Assembly: GCF_000483485.1 (NCBI RefSeq)
Contig: NZ_KI519609.1
Location: forward strand, 1-64,000
Origin: Thiomicrorhabdus chilensis DSM 12352
Lineage (GTDB): Bacteria; Pseudomonadota; Gammaproteobacteria; Thiomicrospirales; Thiomicrospiraceae
Length of the DNA: 64,000 bases
Direction of reading: 5' to 3'
Numbering within the stretch: the stretch's first letter is position 1; the number at the start of each line of letters is the position of its first letter. This document shows positions 54,231-63,618 of the stretch, piece by piece. Made by a program: the position numbers and the translations under genes. The notes beneath the pieces are model-generated. The model saw only the letters and a list, made by a program, of their open reading frames with translations. It was not told where the DNA came from and ran no database searches.

Positions 54231-55217
54231 ATGAGTGTCGCTCCCCGCCCCCTCTCCAAAGAATCAGCCGAGAATCCCAGTCAGACACACGCTGAAAACG
54301 ATGTGGGCGCTCTATACAGTTCTCTGGATGAATTGGTGGGATGGAGGTTTCACGTGAAACAACGCCGCCTCAACAGTCCGCAAAAAGTCATGGACCAGGT
54401 CAACGGCAGCCACCAAAGCCTGCGTAAAGGTAGCGGCATGATCTTCAGTGAAGTCAGACAGTATCAGCCCGGTGACGACATCCGCCACATCGACTGGCGG
54501 GTCAGCGCCCGTACCCAAAAAGTGCATACCAAACTGTTTACCGAAGAACACGAAAGACCCACGGTCATTGTCGCTGAACAGACTCCTGCGCTGTTTTTTG
54601 GCAGCCAGGTGCGTTTAAAGGCGGCTCAGGTGCTGAATATCGCCAGCATTTTGGGCTGGATTGCATTGCAACAGAACGACCAGATAGGCGGTTTGAGCTT
54701 TAACCAAAACCAGCAGGCCTGGGTATCCCCCAAACGCAGTAAGACCAGTCTGCTCAACTGGACCCAACAGAGCCTTAAGTTGCAACGCACCTTGACCCAA
54801 CCGGGATCGGCCAACCCAAAACTTTGGCAGTCTGCCAGTCATCAGCTGGTTAAACTCATCAAACCCGGCAGCAAGGTGTTTTTGATTGGCGACATGCTCA
54901 ATCTCGATTCAGCCAGCTTGAATCACCTGCACAGCTTGCGCCAACATAATGAAATCACCGCCATCCATGTGTTTGATCCGCTGGAAAAACGCTTGCCGAA
55001 ACTCGGCTGGTTGAGCCTGACCAGTGGTTGGCTCGGTGAACAGTTGTTGCCACTGAACAGTCGCCGATCGGAAACCCGAAAACGCTACCGGGAAAATTAT
55101 CAAAGCCGCTGGGAACAGACGCAAACGCAGTTACGTAAACTGCAAATCCCATTGGTGGAAATCGCCACCCATGAGGATCCTTTGGCGGCTCTGCTGAAAA
55201 AGCAGGTTATCCGCTAA
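54231..55217 (+). CDS. DUF58 protein, operon copy 2
   Basis: This is a 328-residue protein with DUF58 signature GDDIRHIDWRVSARTQ (about residue 83) and a VWA-like strand VFLIGDMLNLDSA. The start is ATG 54231, 30 bp after moxR. The gene contains a parS-like palindrome at 54347-54360 and a CAGGCCTG at 54714-54721 (coding NQQAW). It presumably works with the MoxR protein encoded before it. Confidence 0.8.
   Translation: MSVAPRPLSKESAENPSQTHAENDVGALYSSLDELVGWRFHVKQRRLNSPQKVMDQVNGSHQSLRKGSGMIFSEVRQYQPGDDIRHIDWRVSARTQKVHTKLFTEEHERPTVIVAEQTPALFFGSQVRLKAAQVLNIASILGWIALQQNDQIGGLSFNQNQQAWVSPKRSKTSLLNWTQQSLKLQRTLTQPGSANPKLWQSASHQLVKLIKPGSKVFLIGDMLNLDSASLNHLHSLRQHNEITAIHVFDPLEKRLPKLGWLSLTSGWLGEQLLPLNSRRSETRKRYRENYQSRWEQTQTQLRKLQIPLVEIATHEDPLAALLKKQVIR
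54347..54360. other. parS-like palindrome inside DUF58 gene
   Basis: GTTTCACGTGAAAC, a perfect 14-bp palindrome; with flanks it matches the general parS consensus TGTTTCACGTGAAACA at 15 of 16 positions. It encodes FHVK here, whereas the copy at 8384 is read in another frame (VSRET), so codon choice does not explain the sharing. Confidence 0.65.
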
Positions 55218-55230
55218 GGAAAGGAACGCA

Positions 55231-55740
55231 ATGGCGATGAACGATGCTGGCAACCAAATGGCAGAAACCCTGGCCCAATTGAAAGACATTCACCTGCCCG
55301 ATCCGGTGGGTTGGTGGCCGATGGCATTCAGCTGGTGGGTATTGCTGTTCAGTTTAAGCGCCCTGCTGTTTGCGCTGGTGTGGTTTCTGCTCGACCGTCA
55401 TAAACGCCAGGCCTATCGCCGCGAGGCTTTACAACGGTTCAACGAGCTTCAGAACAATAGGGAATTTACCCCTCAACAACAGATTCTGCAAATCAACGCC
55501 TTGCTCAAGCAGGTGGCCATTACCGCCTACGGTCGGCAAAGCGTGGCTTCCCTAAATGAACAGGCCTGGTTGAAATTTCTATACGACACCGCCAAATACA
55601 TACCTCAGCCGGATAATCTGGCACACATACTGGCCACCGGCTATCAGACAACCGATAAACTCGATCAACGCCAGGTCGAGCAACAGCTGGAACTTTGGCG
55701 CGGCTACGCAAAACAATGGATCAAGGGACACCACCTCTAA
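55231..55740 (+). CDS. DUF4381 membrane protein, operon copy 2
   Basis: This is a 169-residue protein with one membrane helix (about 30-53, FSWWVLLFSLSALLFALVWFLL) and a helical cytoplasmic domain; same layout as the copy at 8281-8787 (LPDPVGWWPM here, MPPGVDWDFW there). AAGGAA precedes the ATG. Its stop overlaps the next start as TAATG. CAGGCCTG at 55561-55568 encodes part of NEQAW. Confidence 0.75.
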   Translation: MAMNDAGNQMAETLAQLKDIHLPDPVGWWPMAFSWWVLLFSLSALLFALVWFLLDRHKRQAYRREALQRFNELQNNREFTPQQQILQINALLKQVAITAYGRQSVASLNEQAWLKFLYDTAKYIPQPDNLAHILATGYQTTDKLDQRQVEQQLELWRGYAKQWIKGHHL

Positions 55741-56756
55741 TGCACTGGTTCAACATCTGGCAAAATTTTGAATTCCTCTGGCCATGGATGGCAGCATTTT
55801 TGCCCCTGCCCTGGCTGGTGCGCCGTGTGCTCAAACCAGTTGCCCAGCAACAAACCCCACTGCTGGCGCCCCACATCGTGCAGCGCGTATCGGCCAGCTT
55901 TGCGGAGGAATCCTTGATTCAACCCAACAACCGACCCAAACGCATTCCCGGATTGTTTATCGCACTGTGGGTTTTGTTTCTGCTGGCGGCCATGCGCCCG
56001 GTCTGGTTCCTGACCCCCACCCCTTTCACCAGCAGCGGTAAGGACATGATACTGGCGGTGGACCTGTCCGGTTCCATGCAGAAAGCCGATATGTATTTGG
56101 GCGGTCAGGACGTCGACCGTCTCACGGCGGTAAAGTCGGTGGTTGCGGAGTTCATCGAACAGCGTCAGGGAGACCGCATGGGTTTGGTGGTGTTTGGTTC
56201 CCAGGCTTTCCTGCAAAGCCCACTGACTTACGACCTGCAAACCGTCAAAACCCTGCTCAATGAAGCCGAAATCGGCATGGCCGGTAACAACACCGCCATT
56301 GGCGACGCCATTGGCCTGACCTTGAAACACCGTATCAAAAACCGGCAGAATGAAGCGGTGCTGGTGTTATTGACCGACGGCTCCAATACCGCCGGCAATG
56401 TTGACCCGCTTGAAGCCGCCGAAAAGGCCGGTGAACTGGGATTGAAAATCTACACCATCGGGGTCGGTCAGGTAGAGCACCGCACCGGGCTGGATGCCTT
56501 CTTAAAAAGCAGCAAATCGGATATGGACCTGAAGAGTTTGAAGCAAATCGCCGAACTCACCCAAGGGCAGTTTTTCCTGGCGAATGATACTCAGCAACTT
56601 CAGGAGATCTACCAGGCCATCAACCGGCTCGAATCGGTTGAACACGAAGTCCACAGCTACCGGTTGCGCTCCGAACTCTATGTTTGGCCTTTGGGACTGG
56701 CATTTGCACTCAGCCTGTTGCTGGGCTGGCTCAAATTACGCAAGGCGGGGGGCTGA
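55740..56756 (+). CDS. batA: BatA-like membrane VWA protein, copy 2
   Basis: This is a 338-residue protein with helices near 10-28 and 70-85, a VWA domain (about 95-285) with a complete metal site (DLSGSM, NTAIGDA, LTDGSN) and a C-terminal helix (about 312-332). ATG 55740 overlaps the preceding stop codon; longer frames would overlap the DUF4381 gene. Unlike its paralogue at 7125-8276, the metal site is canonical, so this copy is likely the active type. Confidence 0.85.
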   Translation: MHWFNIWQNFEFLWPWMAAFLPLPWLVRRVLKPVAQQQTPLLAPHIVQRVSASFAEESLIQPNNRPKRIPGLFIALWVLFLLAAMRPVWFLTPTPFTSSGKDMILAVDLSGSMQKADMYLGGQDVDRLTAVKSVVAEFIEQRQGDRMGLVVFGSQAFLQSPLTYDLQTVKTLLNEAEIGMAGNNTAIGDAIGLTLKHRIKNRQNEAVLVLLTDGSNTAGNVDPLEAAEKAGELGLKIYTIGVGQVEHRTGLDAFLKSSKSDMDLKSLKQIAELTQGQFFLANDTQQLQEIYQAINRLESVEHEVHSYRLRSELYVWPLGLAFALSLLLGWLKLRKAGG

Positions 56757-58700
56757 ATGGAACTGCATTTCTTACGCCCTTGGTGGTTTCTAGGTCTGAT
56801 TCCTGTGGTTTGGCTGGTTTGGAAAGCCTGGCACATCAAAACCCAACAGGGGGCTTGGCAAAACGTCATCGAACCCAAATTCCGCACTCTGCTGCTGGGC
56901 GATCAGGCAAACGACCAACCTTTGAATTCCGCCAGGCTGGCGGTCATTGGTCTGGCCAGCTTATGGCTTATGGCTATTATCGCCTTGGCGGGCCCCAGCC
57001 TGAAATCGGTGGAACTGCCTGCGGAAAAAACTCATCAGGGTAACGTCATTATCCTCGACCTGTCGCTGTCCATGCTCGCCGATGACCTCAAACCCAACCG
57101 CGTGAGTCGAGCGCGGTTCAAATTGATCGATTTGTTGAAGGCCCATCCCGAGCAAGCTTTCGGCTTGGTGGGTTATGCCGGCAGTGCCCACACCATCGCC
57201 CCGATTTCTGAAGACAACCAAACCTTGCTGACCTTAATTCCATCATTGAATCCGCTGATTATGCCGCAATATGGTTCTGAGCCCTTATTGGCCATGCAAC
57301 AGGCCGAAGAGTTGCTCAAAGGTGCCAAGGTGACACAAGGGCATCTGATCTGGATTACCGATGACCTGGAAACCAGCCAAAGGGAAGCCATTGAAGCCTG
57401 GCTGGTCTCAACCGATTACAGCCTGAGCATTCTCGCCGTCGGAACTCCCGAAGGCGGCACCGTCACCCTTCCCAACTACGGTCTACTCAAGGACGATAAC
57501 GGCGCCATCGTGCTCCCAAAACTGCCCTATTCCGAACTTGAAACATTAAGTCAAAACACGGGCGCGGCCTTGACGCCGCTCACCATCAATGACAGTGATC
57601 TGCAACGCCTTCTGCCCTCCAATCTCGGTGCCATCGCACAGCAAAAAGCCCAGTCGGCGAATCAAAACGAAGAAAAACAGGTATTGCACCCTCTGGATGA
57701 CGGTACGGCCGTCATTCTGGCGATGTTACCGCTATTGGCACTGGCTTTCCGCCGTGGCTGGCTATTCAGTCTGGCCATGATCGGATTGCTGCCACTGGGC
57801 GGCCTCTATGCTCCGCCAAGTTATGCCGAAGCCAAATTCTCCGACTTTGCAGACGTCTTCCAGACCCCTGACCAGCAAGCCTATAAAGCCTGGGAAAAAC
57901 AGGATTATAATGCCGCCGAAGCCCTGTTTGAATCGCCGCAATGGAAAGGCAGCGCGCTCTATCGAAACGGCAAATACAAAGAAGCCGCACAACAATTCAA
58001 ACAGGATCAAACACCCCAGGGCTTCTATAACTTGGGCAATGCCCTGGCCAAACAAGGCCAGCTCGAAGAGGCCAAACAAGCCTATGAAGAAGCCCTGAAA
58101 AAACAACCCGACCTGGAGGATGCGCGCAACAACCTGCAACTGATCAACGACCTGCTGGATCGGCAACAGCAAAGTGCCGAAGAATCCATGCAATCGCAGT
58201 CAAAGAACCAAACGCCTTCAGAATCGGCTTCACAAGATCAGAAAAACGGACAAACCTCCGAATCGGAGTCGTCGGAAAAGTCTGAGCCATCAAATGCAGA
58301 TTCAGAAACCCGCCAAGCTGATCAAACCGAAACCGATGATTCGGAAAGCGACAAAGCCAGCAATGAGAACGCTAAAACCGAATCAGAAGCGGAACAGCAA
58401 GCGAATGGTGAAGAAGAACCTAAAACACCTCAATCCGAAGATTCCGATGACACTTCTGAGGCCGATTCCAAACAAACAGACTCCCTCGACGACCAAGATT
58501 CCAACGGTCAAAGCACCTATAGCGAGTCGGACACGCCCCCATCGGAGCAGGAACAGGCCACCAAAAACTGGCTCAAACAGATTCCGGATCAACCGGGATT
58601 GTTTTTAAAACGTAAATTCGAGTATCAATTCCAGAACCAGTCTCCGAGTTTGCCCCGTGCGGACTCGGAGACAGAACAGGCGACGAAAAAAATATGGTAA
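56757..58700 (+). CDS. BatB/BatC fusion: VWA plus TPR, copy 2
   Basis: This is a 647-residue protein. Helices near 8-22 and 60-80 precede a VWA domain (about 92-290) with DLSLS. Helices near 315-350 and TPRs (about 370-465, QAYKAWEKQDYNAAEALF, GFYNLGNALAKQGQLEEA) follow. From about 470 to 605 the sequence is a Ser/Glu/Gln/Asp-rich disordered acidic tract, much longer than in copy 1. It starts directly after BatA and overlaps the start of BatD by 7 bp. Confidence 0.82.
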   Translation: MELHFLRPWWFLGLIPVVWLVWKAWHIKTQQGAWQNVIEPKFRTLLLGDQANDQPLNSARLAVIGLASLWLMAIIALAGPSLKSVELPAEKTHQGNVIILDLSLSMLADDLKPNRVSRARFKLIDLLKAHPEQAFGLVGYAGSAHTIAPISEDNQTLLTLIPSLNPLIMPQYGSEPLLAMQQAEELLKGAKVTQGHLIWITDDLETSQREAIEAWLVSTDYSLSILAVGTPEGGTVTLPNYGLLKDDNGAIVLPKLPYSELETLSQNTGAALTPLTINDSDLQRLLPSNLGAIAQQKAQSANQNEEKQVLHPLDDGTAVILAMLPLLALAFRRGWLFSLAMIGLLPLGGLYAPPSYAEAKFSDFADVFQTPDQQAYKAWEKQDYNAAEALFESPQWKGSALYRNGKYKEAAQQFKQDQTPQGFYNLGNALAKQGQLEEAKQAYEEALKKQPDLEDARNNLQLINDLLDRQQQSAEESMQSQSKNQTPSESASQDQKNGQTSESESSEKSEPSNADSETRQADQTETDDSESDKASNENAKTESEAEQQANGEEEPKTPQSEDSDDTSEADSKQTDSLDDQDSNGQSTYSESDTPPSEQEQATKNWLKQIPDQPGLFLKRKFEYQFQNQSPSLPRADSETEQATKKIW

Positions 58701-60412
58701 AGCGCACCCTGACCCAAACACTTAATGCCTTCAAACTTCCCAGAAGAATCACAATGCTGGGAACCCTGTTTTTTGCCGTGCTGATGACCCTATCATGCAG
58801 CAGCTGGGCCAAGACCCTGAGTGTGGAAACCGAACGCCAAACCGTGGAGTTTGGGGACATCATCAACCTCTATGTGACGGCCGATTTCCAAAGCACGGCC
58901 TCCCAACTCAATCTGGACAAACTCAAAGATCAATTTGAAGTGCTGGGCTCGCAACGCAGTAATAACATCCAGATCGTCAACGGAGACTTTCAATCCAGTA
59001 CACGCTGGTTGATCCAACTGCTGCCCAAGCAGGTCGGTGAGTTGATGATACCGCCTTTCAATCTCGGTAATGTCAGCAGTGAGTCCTATAAAATAACGGT
59101 TTTGCCTTTACAGAAATCCCTGCAAAGCGGTGACTTGAAACCCTATTTCCTGGAAGCCACCGTCACGGAACCCGAGCCTTATGTGCAAGCTCAGGTCATC
59201 TACACCTTACGCTTTCTCTATCAGGGGCGATACATCTCCGGCAACATCCGTCCCCCCGAATTCGGCGACGCCCAGGTGGAACTGCTGAAAGACGGCGCGG
59301 TCTTCAATAAACAGCTTCAAGGCAAATCCTACACCGTGCATGAATGGGTCTATGCGCTTTACCCGCAAAGCAGCGGACAACTCAGCATCAGCAGCCCGGC
59401 TTTCAATGGCCGCATCCAGCTGAGCGGTCGTCTCAAACAGGTCACTGAAAAGGCCGAGAGTGTGACCCTGAATGTGCTGCCCGAGGCGGAAAGTTTTAAA
59501 CAGCAAGCGCATAACGCTTGGCTGCCGGCACAAAAAGTAACCCTTTCCCAAGAGTGGAACCTGCCGCAACAGACGGTGCATGTCGGTGACAGCTTGACGC
59601 AGACCGTGACGCTGAGCGTGGACGGCTTGATGGCCAATCAATTGCCCGATCTCGACCTGCCAGCGCAAGCGGATTTCAAGGTCTATGCCGATCAGCCGGT
59701 GAGCCAACAAAACAAACTGCAAAACGGCATCCAAAGTATCAAACAATTCAAACGCGCCATCATTCCCACCACAGCCGGCACGCTGACCATTCCACAACAG
59801 ACACTTTACTGGTGGGACACGCAGAGCAACCGCCTGCAAAGTAGCGTGATTGAAGGCAAAACCTTAAAGGTGCTGCCAGCTACACAAAGCCCATCCAGTG
59901 AACAGGCCGATCAGGCTCCACTGCAAGCCCACGATTTAAAGGCCGTCACACCCTCCATAATGCCTAACACGGGTCAAGGCACGCCAAGCAGTCTTTGGAT
60001 GTTTTTAAGTGGCTTCCTGGCGGTTTTATGGCTATTCACTTCGGTGTTGTGGTATCGAGCACAAAGGCAACTCAAGACACTGAAACTTCAAAACACCCGC
60101 CAAGTCGACACAACCCAACCGCAAAATGAACAGGCCTGGTCGGATTTGGAAAATCTTTGCGCCCTACCGGCCGGCCAACTCTATCCGGGAATCCTGGCCT
60201 GGTTGAAACAGGCTCACCAAATTGAACACCTCGCCGATCTGCCCGACGGCGATCTGAAAAACGGGATTCAACAGCTTGAAGCCAGCCTGTTCCACGAGGG
60301 CGAATTTACCGATACACAACGGCAAACCTTGTGTGCCCAGCTCAAATCCTTCTCACATACTGACAGGCCTGCTGAAAACGTTTCCAAGTTGCAAAACCTA
60401 TACCCAGCATAA
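58694..60412 (+). CDS. batD: BatD-like protein, operon copy 2
   Basis: This is a 572-residue protein with an N-terminal signal segment (about 20-36), a beta-rich periplasmic part opening SVETERQTVEFGDIINLYV, a membrane helix at about 433-455 (SLWMFLSGFLAVLWLFTSVLW) and a cytoplasmic tail. It is the last gene of the second operon. CAGGCCTG repeats at 60131 and 60364 lie in the tail; the first encodes NEQAW again. Confidence 0.8.
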   Translation: MVKRTLTQTLNAFKLPRRITMLGTLFFAVLMTLSCSSWAKTLSVETERQTVEFGDIINLYVTADFQSTASQLNLDKLKDQFEVLGSQRSNNIQIVNGDFQSSTRWLIQLLPKQVGELMIPPFNLGNVSSESYKITVLPLQKSLQSGDLKPYFLEATVTEPEPYVQAQVIYTLRFLYQGRYISGNIRPPEFGDAQVELLKDGAVFNKQLQGKSYTVHEWVYALYPQSSGQLSISSPAFNGRIQLSGRLKQVTEKAESVTLNVLPEAESFKQQAHNAWLPAQKVTLSQEWNLPQQTVHVGDSLTQTVTLSVDGLMANQLPDLDLPAQADFKVYADQPVSQQNKLQNGIQSIKQFKRAIIPTTAGTLTIPQQTLYWWDTQSNRLQSSVIEGKTLKVLPATQSPSSEQADQAPLQAHDLKAVTPSIMPNTGQGTPSSLWMFLSGFLAVLWLFTSVLWYRAQRQLKTLKLQNTRQVDTTQPQNEQAWSDLENLCALPAGQLYPGILAWLKQAHQIEHLADLPDGDLKNGIQQLEASLFHEGEFTDTQRQTLCAQLKSFSHTDRPAENVSKLQNLYPA

Positions 60413-60510
60413 ACAAAATAACGTGAGCAAGATTTCTATTCCCTTGACCTTGATGCGTAATTTTATGTATTATCCTAGATGGAAATTAAATAACACTATC
60501 TGAGGTTTTT

Positions 60511-61362
60511 ATGCATCAATCTACATTCAAAATGACACTTGCTACCGTTTTAACCGTTAGCCTGAATGCTTGTGGAGGAGGGGGTGGGTCAGGCTCATCT
60601 GAAAGCGCCATCAGCTATGACGGAGTGACCTCCGCAGCCACACTCTCCTCTACCGACCAAGCGAATGATTACGTCAATACCTATGACGATTTCAGCGATA
60701 CATTAACCGAAAGCAGTGTGAGCCAGACACGCAGTACCACAACCCGCAGCAGCCTTAAAACCGTGCACAGCCTTAACGAGAGTGAATCGGGACAATGCGG
60801 CGGTTCGATAAAGTTATCAGGTACCTATGATGACGTCCGCGAATACATCGACATCGATTACATTGCCGACCAGTATTGCAATTATGATAGCGTGATTGAC
60901 GGAACCATGAGCATGGTGGGAACTGATAATGATTTTACGCTGGTGTTTAACCGACTTCACGTCGACTACCCTGATGCGAACCTTAACGCCTTAATTCACG
61001 GCGATATTGATTACCTTGAAGGTTCAGCTTCAACTACCGCCAGAACCAATATCATCTTGAAAGACTACACTCAAAATAAAAGTTTCAAACTGGAAAACTG
61101 GGTTGAAAACATCAATACCACTACTTACCCACAAGAGTTATCAATTTCAGGAAAGCTCTATAACCCAACTCATGGCTATGTAACGGTAAGTACTCTGCAA
61201 CCGATTATTCAAGGGAGCAGCCACCCAGAATCCGGTGAGATAAAACTGATCGGAAACAACTCAACTGCCTATGTGACATTTTACAGTGCCAGTTATGAAG
61301 TAGAGTTAGACGCGGACAATAATGCATCAATTGACGATTCACAAGTTTACTACTACAACTGA
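60511..61362 (+). CDS. Unrecognised lipoprotein
   Basis: This is a 283-residue protein with a lipoprotein signal ending SLNACGGGGGSGS (lipid-bearing Cys at about residue 21). The mature part is Ser/Thr/Asp/Asn-rich and beta-rich, with two further Cys (QCGG and YCNYD) that may form a disulfide. Lower GC and more Asn/Asp/Tyr than its neighbours suggest a fast-evolving or acquired surface protein. No family recognised. A bidirectional terminator follows. Confidence 0.65.
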   Translation: MHQSTFKMTLATVLTVSLNACGGGGGSGSSESAISYDGVTSAATLSSTDQANDYVNTYDDFSDTLTESSVSQTRSTTTRSSLKTVHSLNESESGQCGGSIKLSGTYDDVREYIDIDYIADQYCNYDSVIDGTMSMVGTDNDFTLVFNRLHVDYPDANLNALIHGDIDYLEGSASTTARTNIILKDYTQNKSFKLENWVENINTTTYPQELSISGKLYNPTHGYVTVSTLQPIIQGSSHPESGEIKLIGNNSTAYVTFYSASYEVELDADNNASIDDSQVYYYN

Positions 61363-61386
61363 TTTCGTTTTATTCCACTCTCAAAA

Positions 61387-61418
61387 AAAACCGCAATTTA
61401 AAACACTGCGGTTTTTTT
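61387..61418. terminator. Bidirectional Rho-independent terminator
   Basis: AAACCGCA pairs with TGCGGTTT, with A8 before and T7 after. It serves the lipoprotein gene and possibly the convergent aas. Confidence 0.82.
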
Positions 61419-61439
61419 ATGCAAAGCCATCGCCAGGCT

Positions 61440-63605
61440 TCAGGAGCTGAAATGACGCTCGGCGATTTTCTGCACTTCCGGATAGTTAGTTTTTCCGGTT
61501 CCCAACACCGGCACGGCTTCCACCAGAATCACGGTTTTGGGCACCATCAAATCCGAGACCTGCTGGGCTTTAGCGGCTTCGGTGACGGTACTTCGGCTTA
61601 AGTTCTGATCATCGGTCACCAGTACCAATTGCTCTCCTTTTCGAGGATCGGGCACCGCCACCACAACATGATGCCCTTCCGGACTGGCCTGGTTGATGTA
61701 GTTCTCAACCGCAGTCAAAGAGACCATCTCACCACCTATTTTGGCAAAACGTTTGGCGCGACCCTTGATCCACACGAAATCATCCTCATCCACTTCGACT
61801 ATATCACCAGTGTCATGCCAACCATCTTGCGGGGGCAACAGTACGCCTGGGTTGTCCGGCATCAGATAACCCAACATGATATTAGGGCCCCTGACATGCA
61901 AACGTCCGCCTTGGTCGATTCCGGACACCGGCTCAATGCGGTATTCAACCGCCGGAACCAACTGCCCGACGGAACCGTTCTTGAACGAGGTGGGGATGTT
62001 GACTGATAACACCGGCGTGGTTTCGGTCACGCCATAGCCTTCGAAAATCGGAGTATGGAATTTTTCGGCGTACAACTGGCGGGTTTCCGGACGCAGTCGC
62101 TCCGCACCGGCCACCATCGCCTTGATGCTGTAAAAATCGTAAGGGTTGGCTTTGCGGGCGTAACCGCTGAAAAAAGTATCGGTTCCGAAAATCAGACGCG
62201 CATTGGTCTGGTAAACCATCTCCGGAACAATCGCATAGTGCAACGGCGAAGGGTACAGAAACACTCGGGCCCCTTTCAGAATCGGCCATAAAAGCCCGGC
62301 GGTCAGACCAAAGCTGTGAAAGGTCGGCAAGGCGTTGAATAGGCGCTCACCCGGCAAAAGCGTCAACATGGCGCTGATCTGTTCGATGTTGCTGACCACG
62401 TTCTGATGCGACAGAACCACCCCTTTAGGCACCCCTTCCGAACCGGAGGTGAATAACACCACCGCTTCACTGTGCGGATCCTGACGATAACCCGGCAAAG
62501 CGCTTTTGGATTTGAGCAGGCCTGCCAGTTTTTGCGGCAAGCCGATTCGGGTACGGATTTCCTCCAAAAAGAGGAAACGCAGCCCATGATCCTGCAGCTC
62601 CTCAATGACGTTGTGCAAGTCGAATGCGTCAACAAACTTCTGCGAGGTGATAATCGTCTTCAGTTCGGCGGTGCGACAAGCCGATTTCATTGCGTTCAAG
62701 CCAGCGGTGAAGTTGATCATCGCCGGCACATGACCATAAGCCTGCAAAGCAAAAAAGGTCGCAGACAAACCGGCCACATTAGGCAACATCAGCCCAACAC
62801 GCTTTTCATCTTGTAAAAGTGCATGCAGCGGCTTTCCAAGGATGGCCGAAGCGGCCACCAGTTTTTTAAGCGACAAGCTCTGGTCATTGATGTCTTCCAC
62901 GCACACTGCTTTGGGGTGGTAAGTCTGTTTTGCTTTGACCAAAGCCTGAAACAGGCTCTTTTCCTCAATAGAGCCGTGGTAAGCCATGTCGCGCATCAGG
63001 GTGAAAATCTGGTGTTTCAAGGAGTGGTGTTTGGCATGGCCTTTCAACCCGGGCGGCGGCGTCATGTTTTTGGCCGGCAGAATGGTCAGGGTAATTTTAG
63101 GAAACCAGAACTGCTTGATGTAGGCGAAAAACTGACCGTTCAGGTAAGACAGGGTACTGCGTTCTGCTCCCTTGATGAAAACGGGGAGAATCGCGGCATG
63201 GGTTTTGTCGGCGACCATCGCGGTGCCTTCGTACACTTTCATCAGGCCGCCGGTGGTGCTGATGCGCCCTTCCGGAAAAATCATGCACTGTTTACCTCGC
63301 TTGAGCTCGGAAATCATGTGCTTGGCGGCGTAAGGGCTATGAAGGTCGACCGTAAAGAATTTGCCAAAATAGAGCACAAACTTGCCATACCACTTCTTGG
63401 CGTGATTCATGCCGACCATAAAGGTGGTTTCACCGGGTACGAACAGGTCGATTAAGGGCCCGTCTAACAAAGAGACATGGTTGGCGACAATCAATAGCGG
63501 TTGTTTGGATTGGTCAACGGCATGGTAATGCTCCAACCCCTTGACTTCGACCCGATAGAAAACCCGAAACAACAACCTGACAAACGCTTTAACCAACCAC
63601 TTCAT
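61440..63605 (-). CDS. aas: Bifunctional acyltransferase / acyl-ACP synthetase Aas
   Basis: This is a 721-residue protein, as in E. coli Aas (719). Residues 1 to about 190 form a PlsC-type acyltransferase with NHVSLLD (His43, Asp48) and FPEGRIS. Residues about 230-720 form an AMP-binding acyl-activating enzyme with LFTSGSEGVPKG (about 381-392), YGVTETTPV and the hinge/Lys region near the end (GTGKTNYPE). It re-acylates lysophosphatidylethanolamine and activates fatty acids to acyl-ACP at the inner membrane. AAGGAG precedes the ATG, but a 263-bp MITE-like insertion ends 13 bp upstream of the start codon. Confidence 0.92.
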   Translation of the reverse strand: MKWLVKAFVRLLFRVFYRVEVKGLEHYHAVDQSKQPLLIVANHVSLLDGPLIDLFVPGETTFMVGMNHAKKWYGKFVLYFGKFFTVDLHSPYAAKHMISELKRGKQCMIFPEGRISTTGGLMKVYEGTAMVADKTHAAILPVFIKGAERSTLSYLNGQFFAYIKQFWFPKITLTILPAKNMTPPPGLKGHAKHHSLKHQIFTLMRDMAYHGSIEEKSLFQALVKAKQTYHPKAVCVEDINDQSLSLKKLVAASAILGKPLHALLQDEKRVGLMLPNVAGLSATFFALQAYGHVPAMINFTAGLNAMKSACRTAELKTIITSQKFVDAFDLHNVIEELQDHGLRFLFLEEIRTRIGLPQKLAGLLKSKSALPGYRQDPHSEAVVLFTSGSEGVPKGVVLSHQNVVSNIEQISAMLTLLPGERLFNALPTFHSFGLTAGLLWPILKGARVFLYPSPLHYAIVPEMVYQTNARLIFGTDTFFSGYARKANPYDFYSIKAMVAGAERLRPETRQLYAEKFHTPIFEGYGVTETTPVLSVNIPTSFKNGSVGQLVPAVEYRIEPVSGIDQGGRLHVRGPNIMLGYLMPDNPGVLLPPQDGWHDTGDIVEVDEDDFVWIKGRAKRFAKIGGEMVSLTAVENYINQASPEGHHVVVAVPDPRKGEQLVLVTDDQNLSRSTVTEAAKAQQVSDLMVPKTVILVEAVPVLGTGKTNYPEVQKIAERHFSS

Positions 63606-63618
63606 TGCGACTCCTTAT

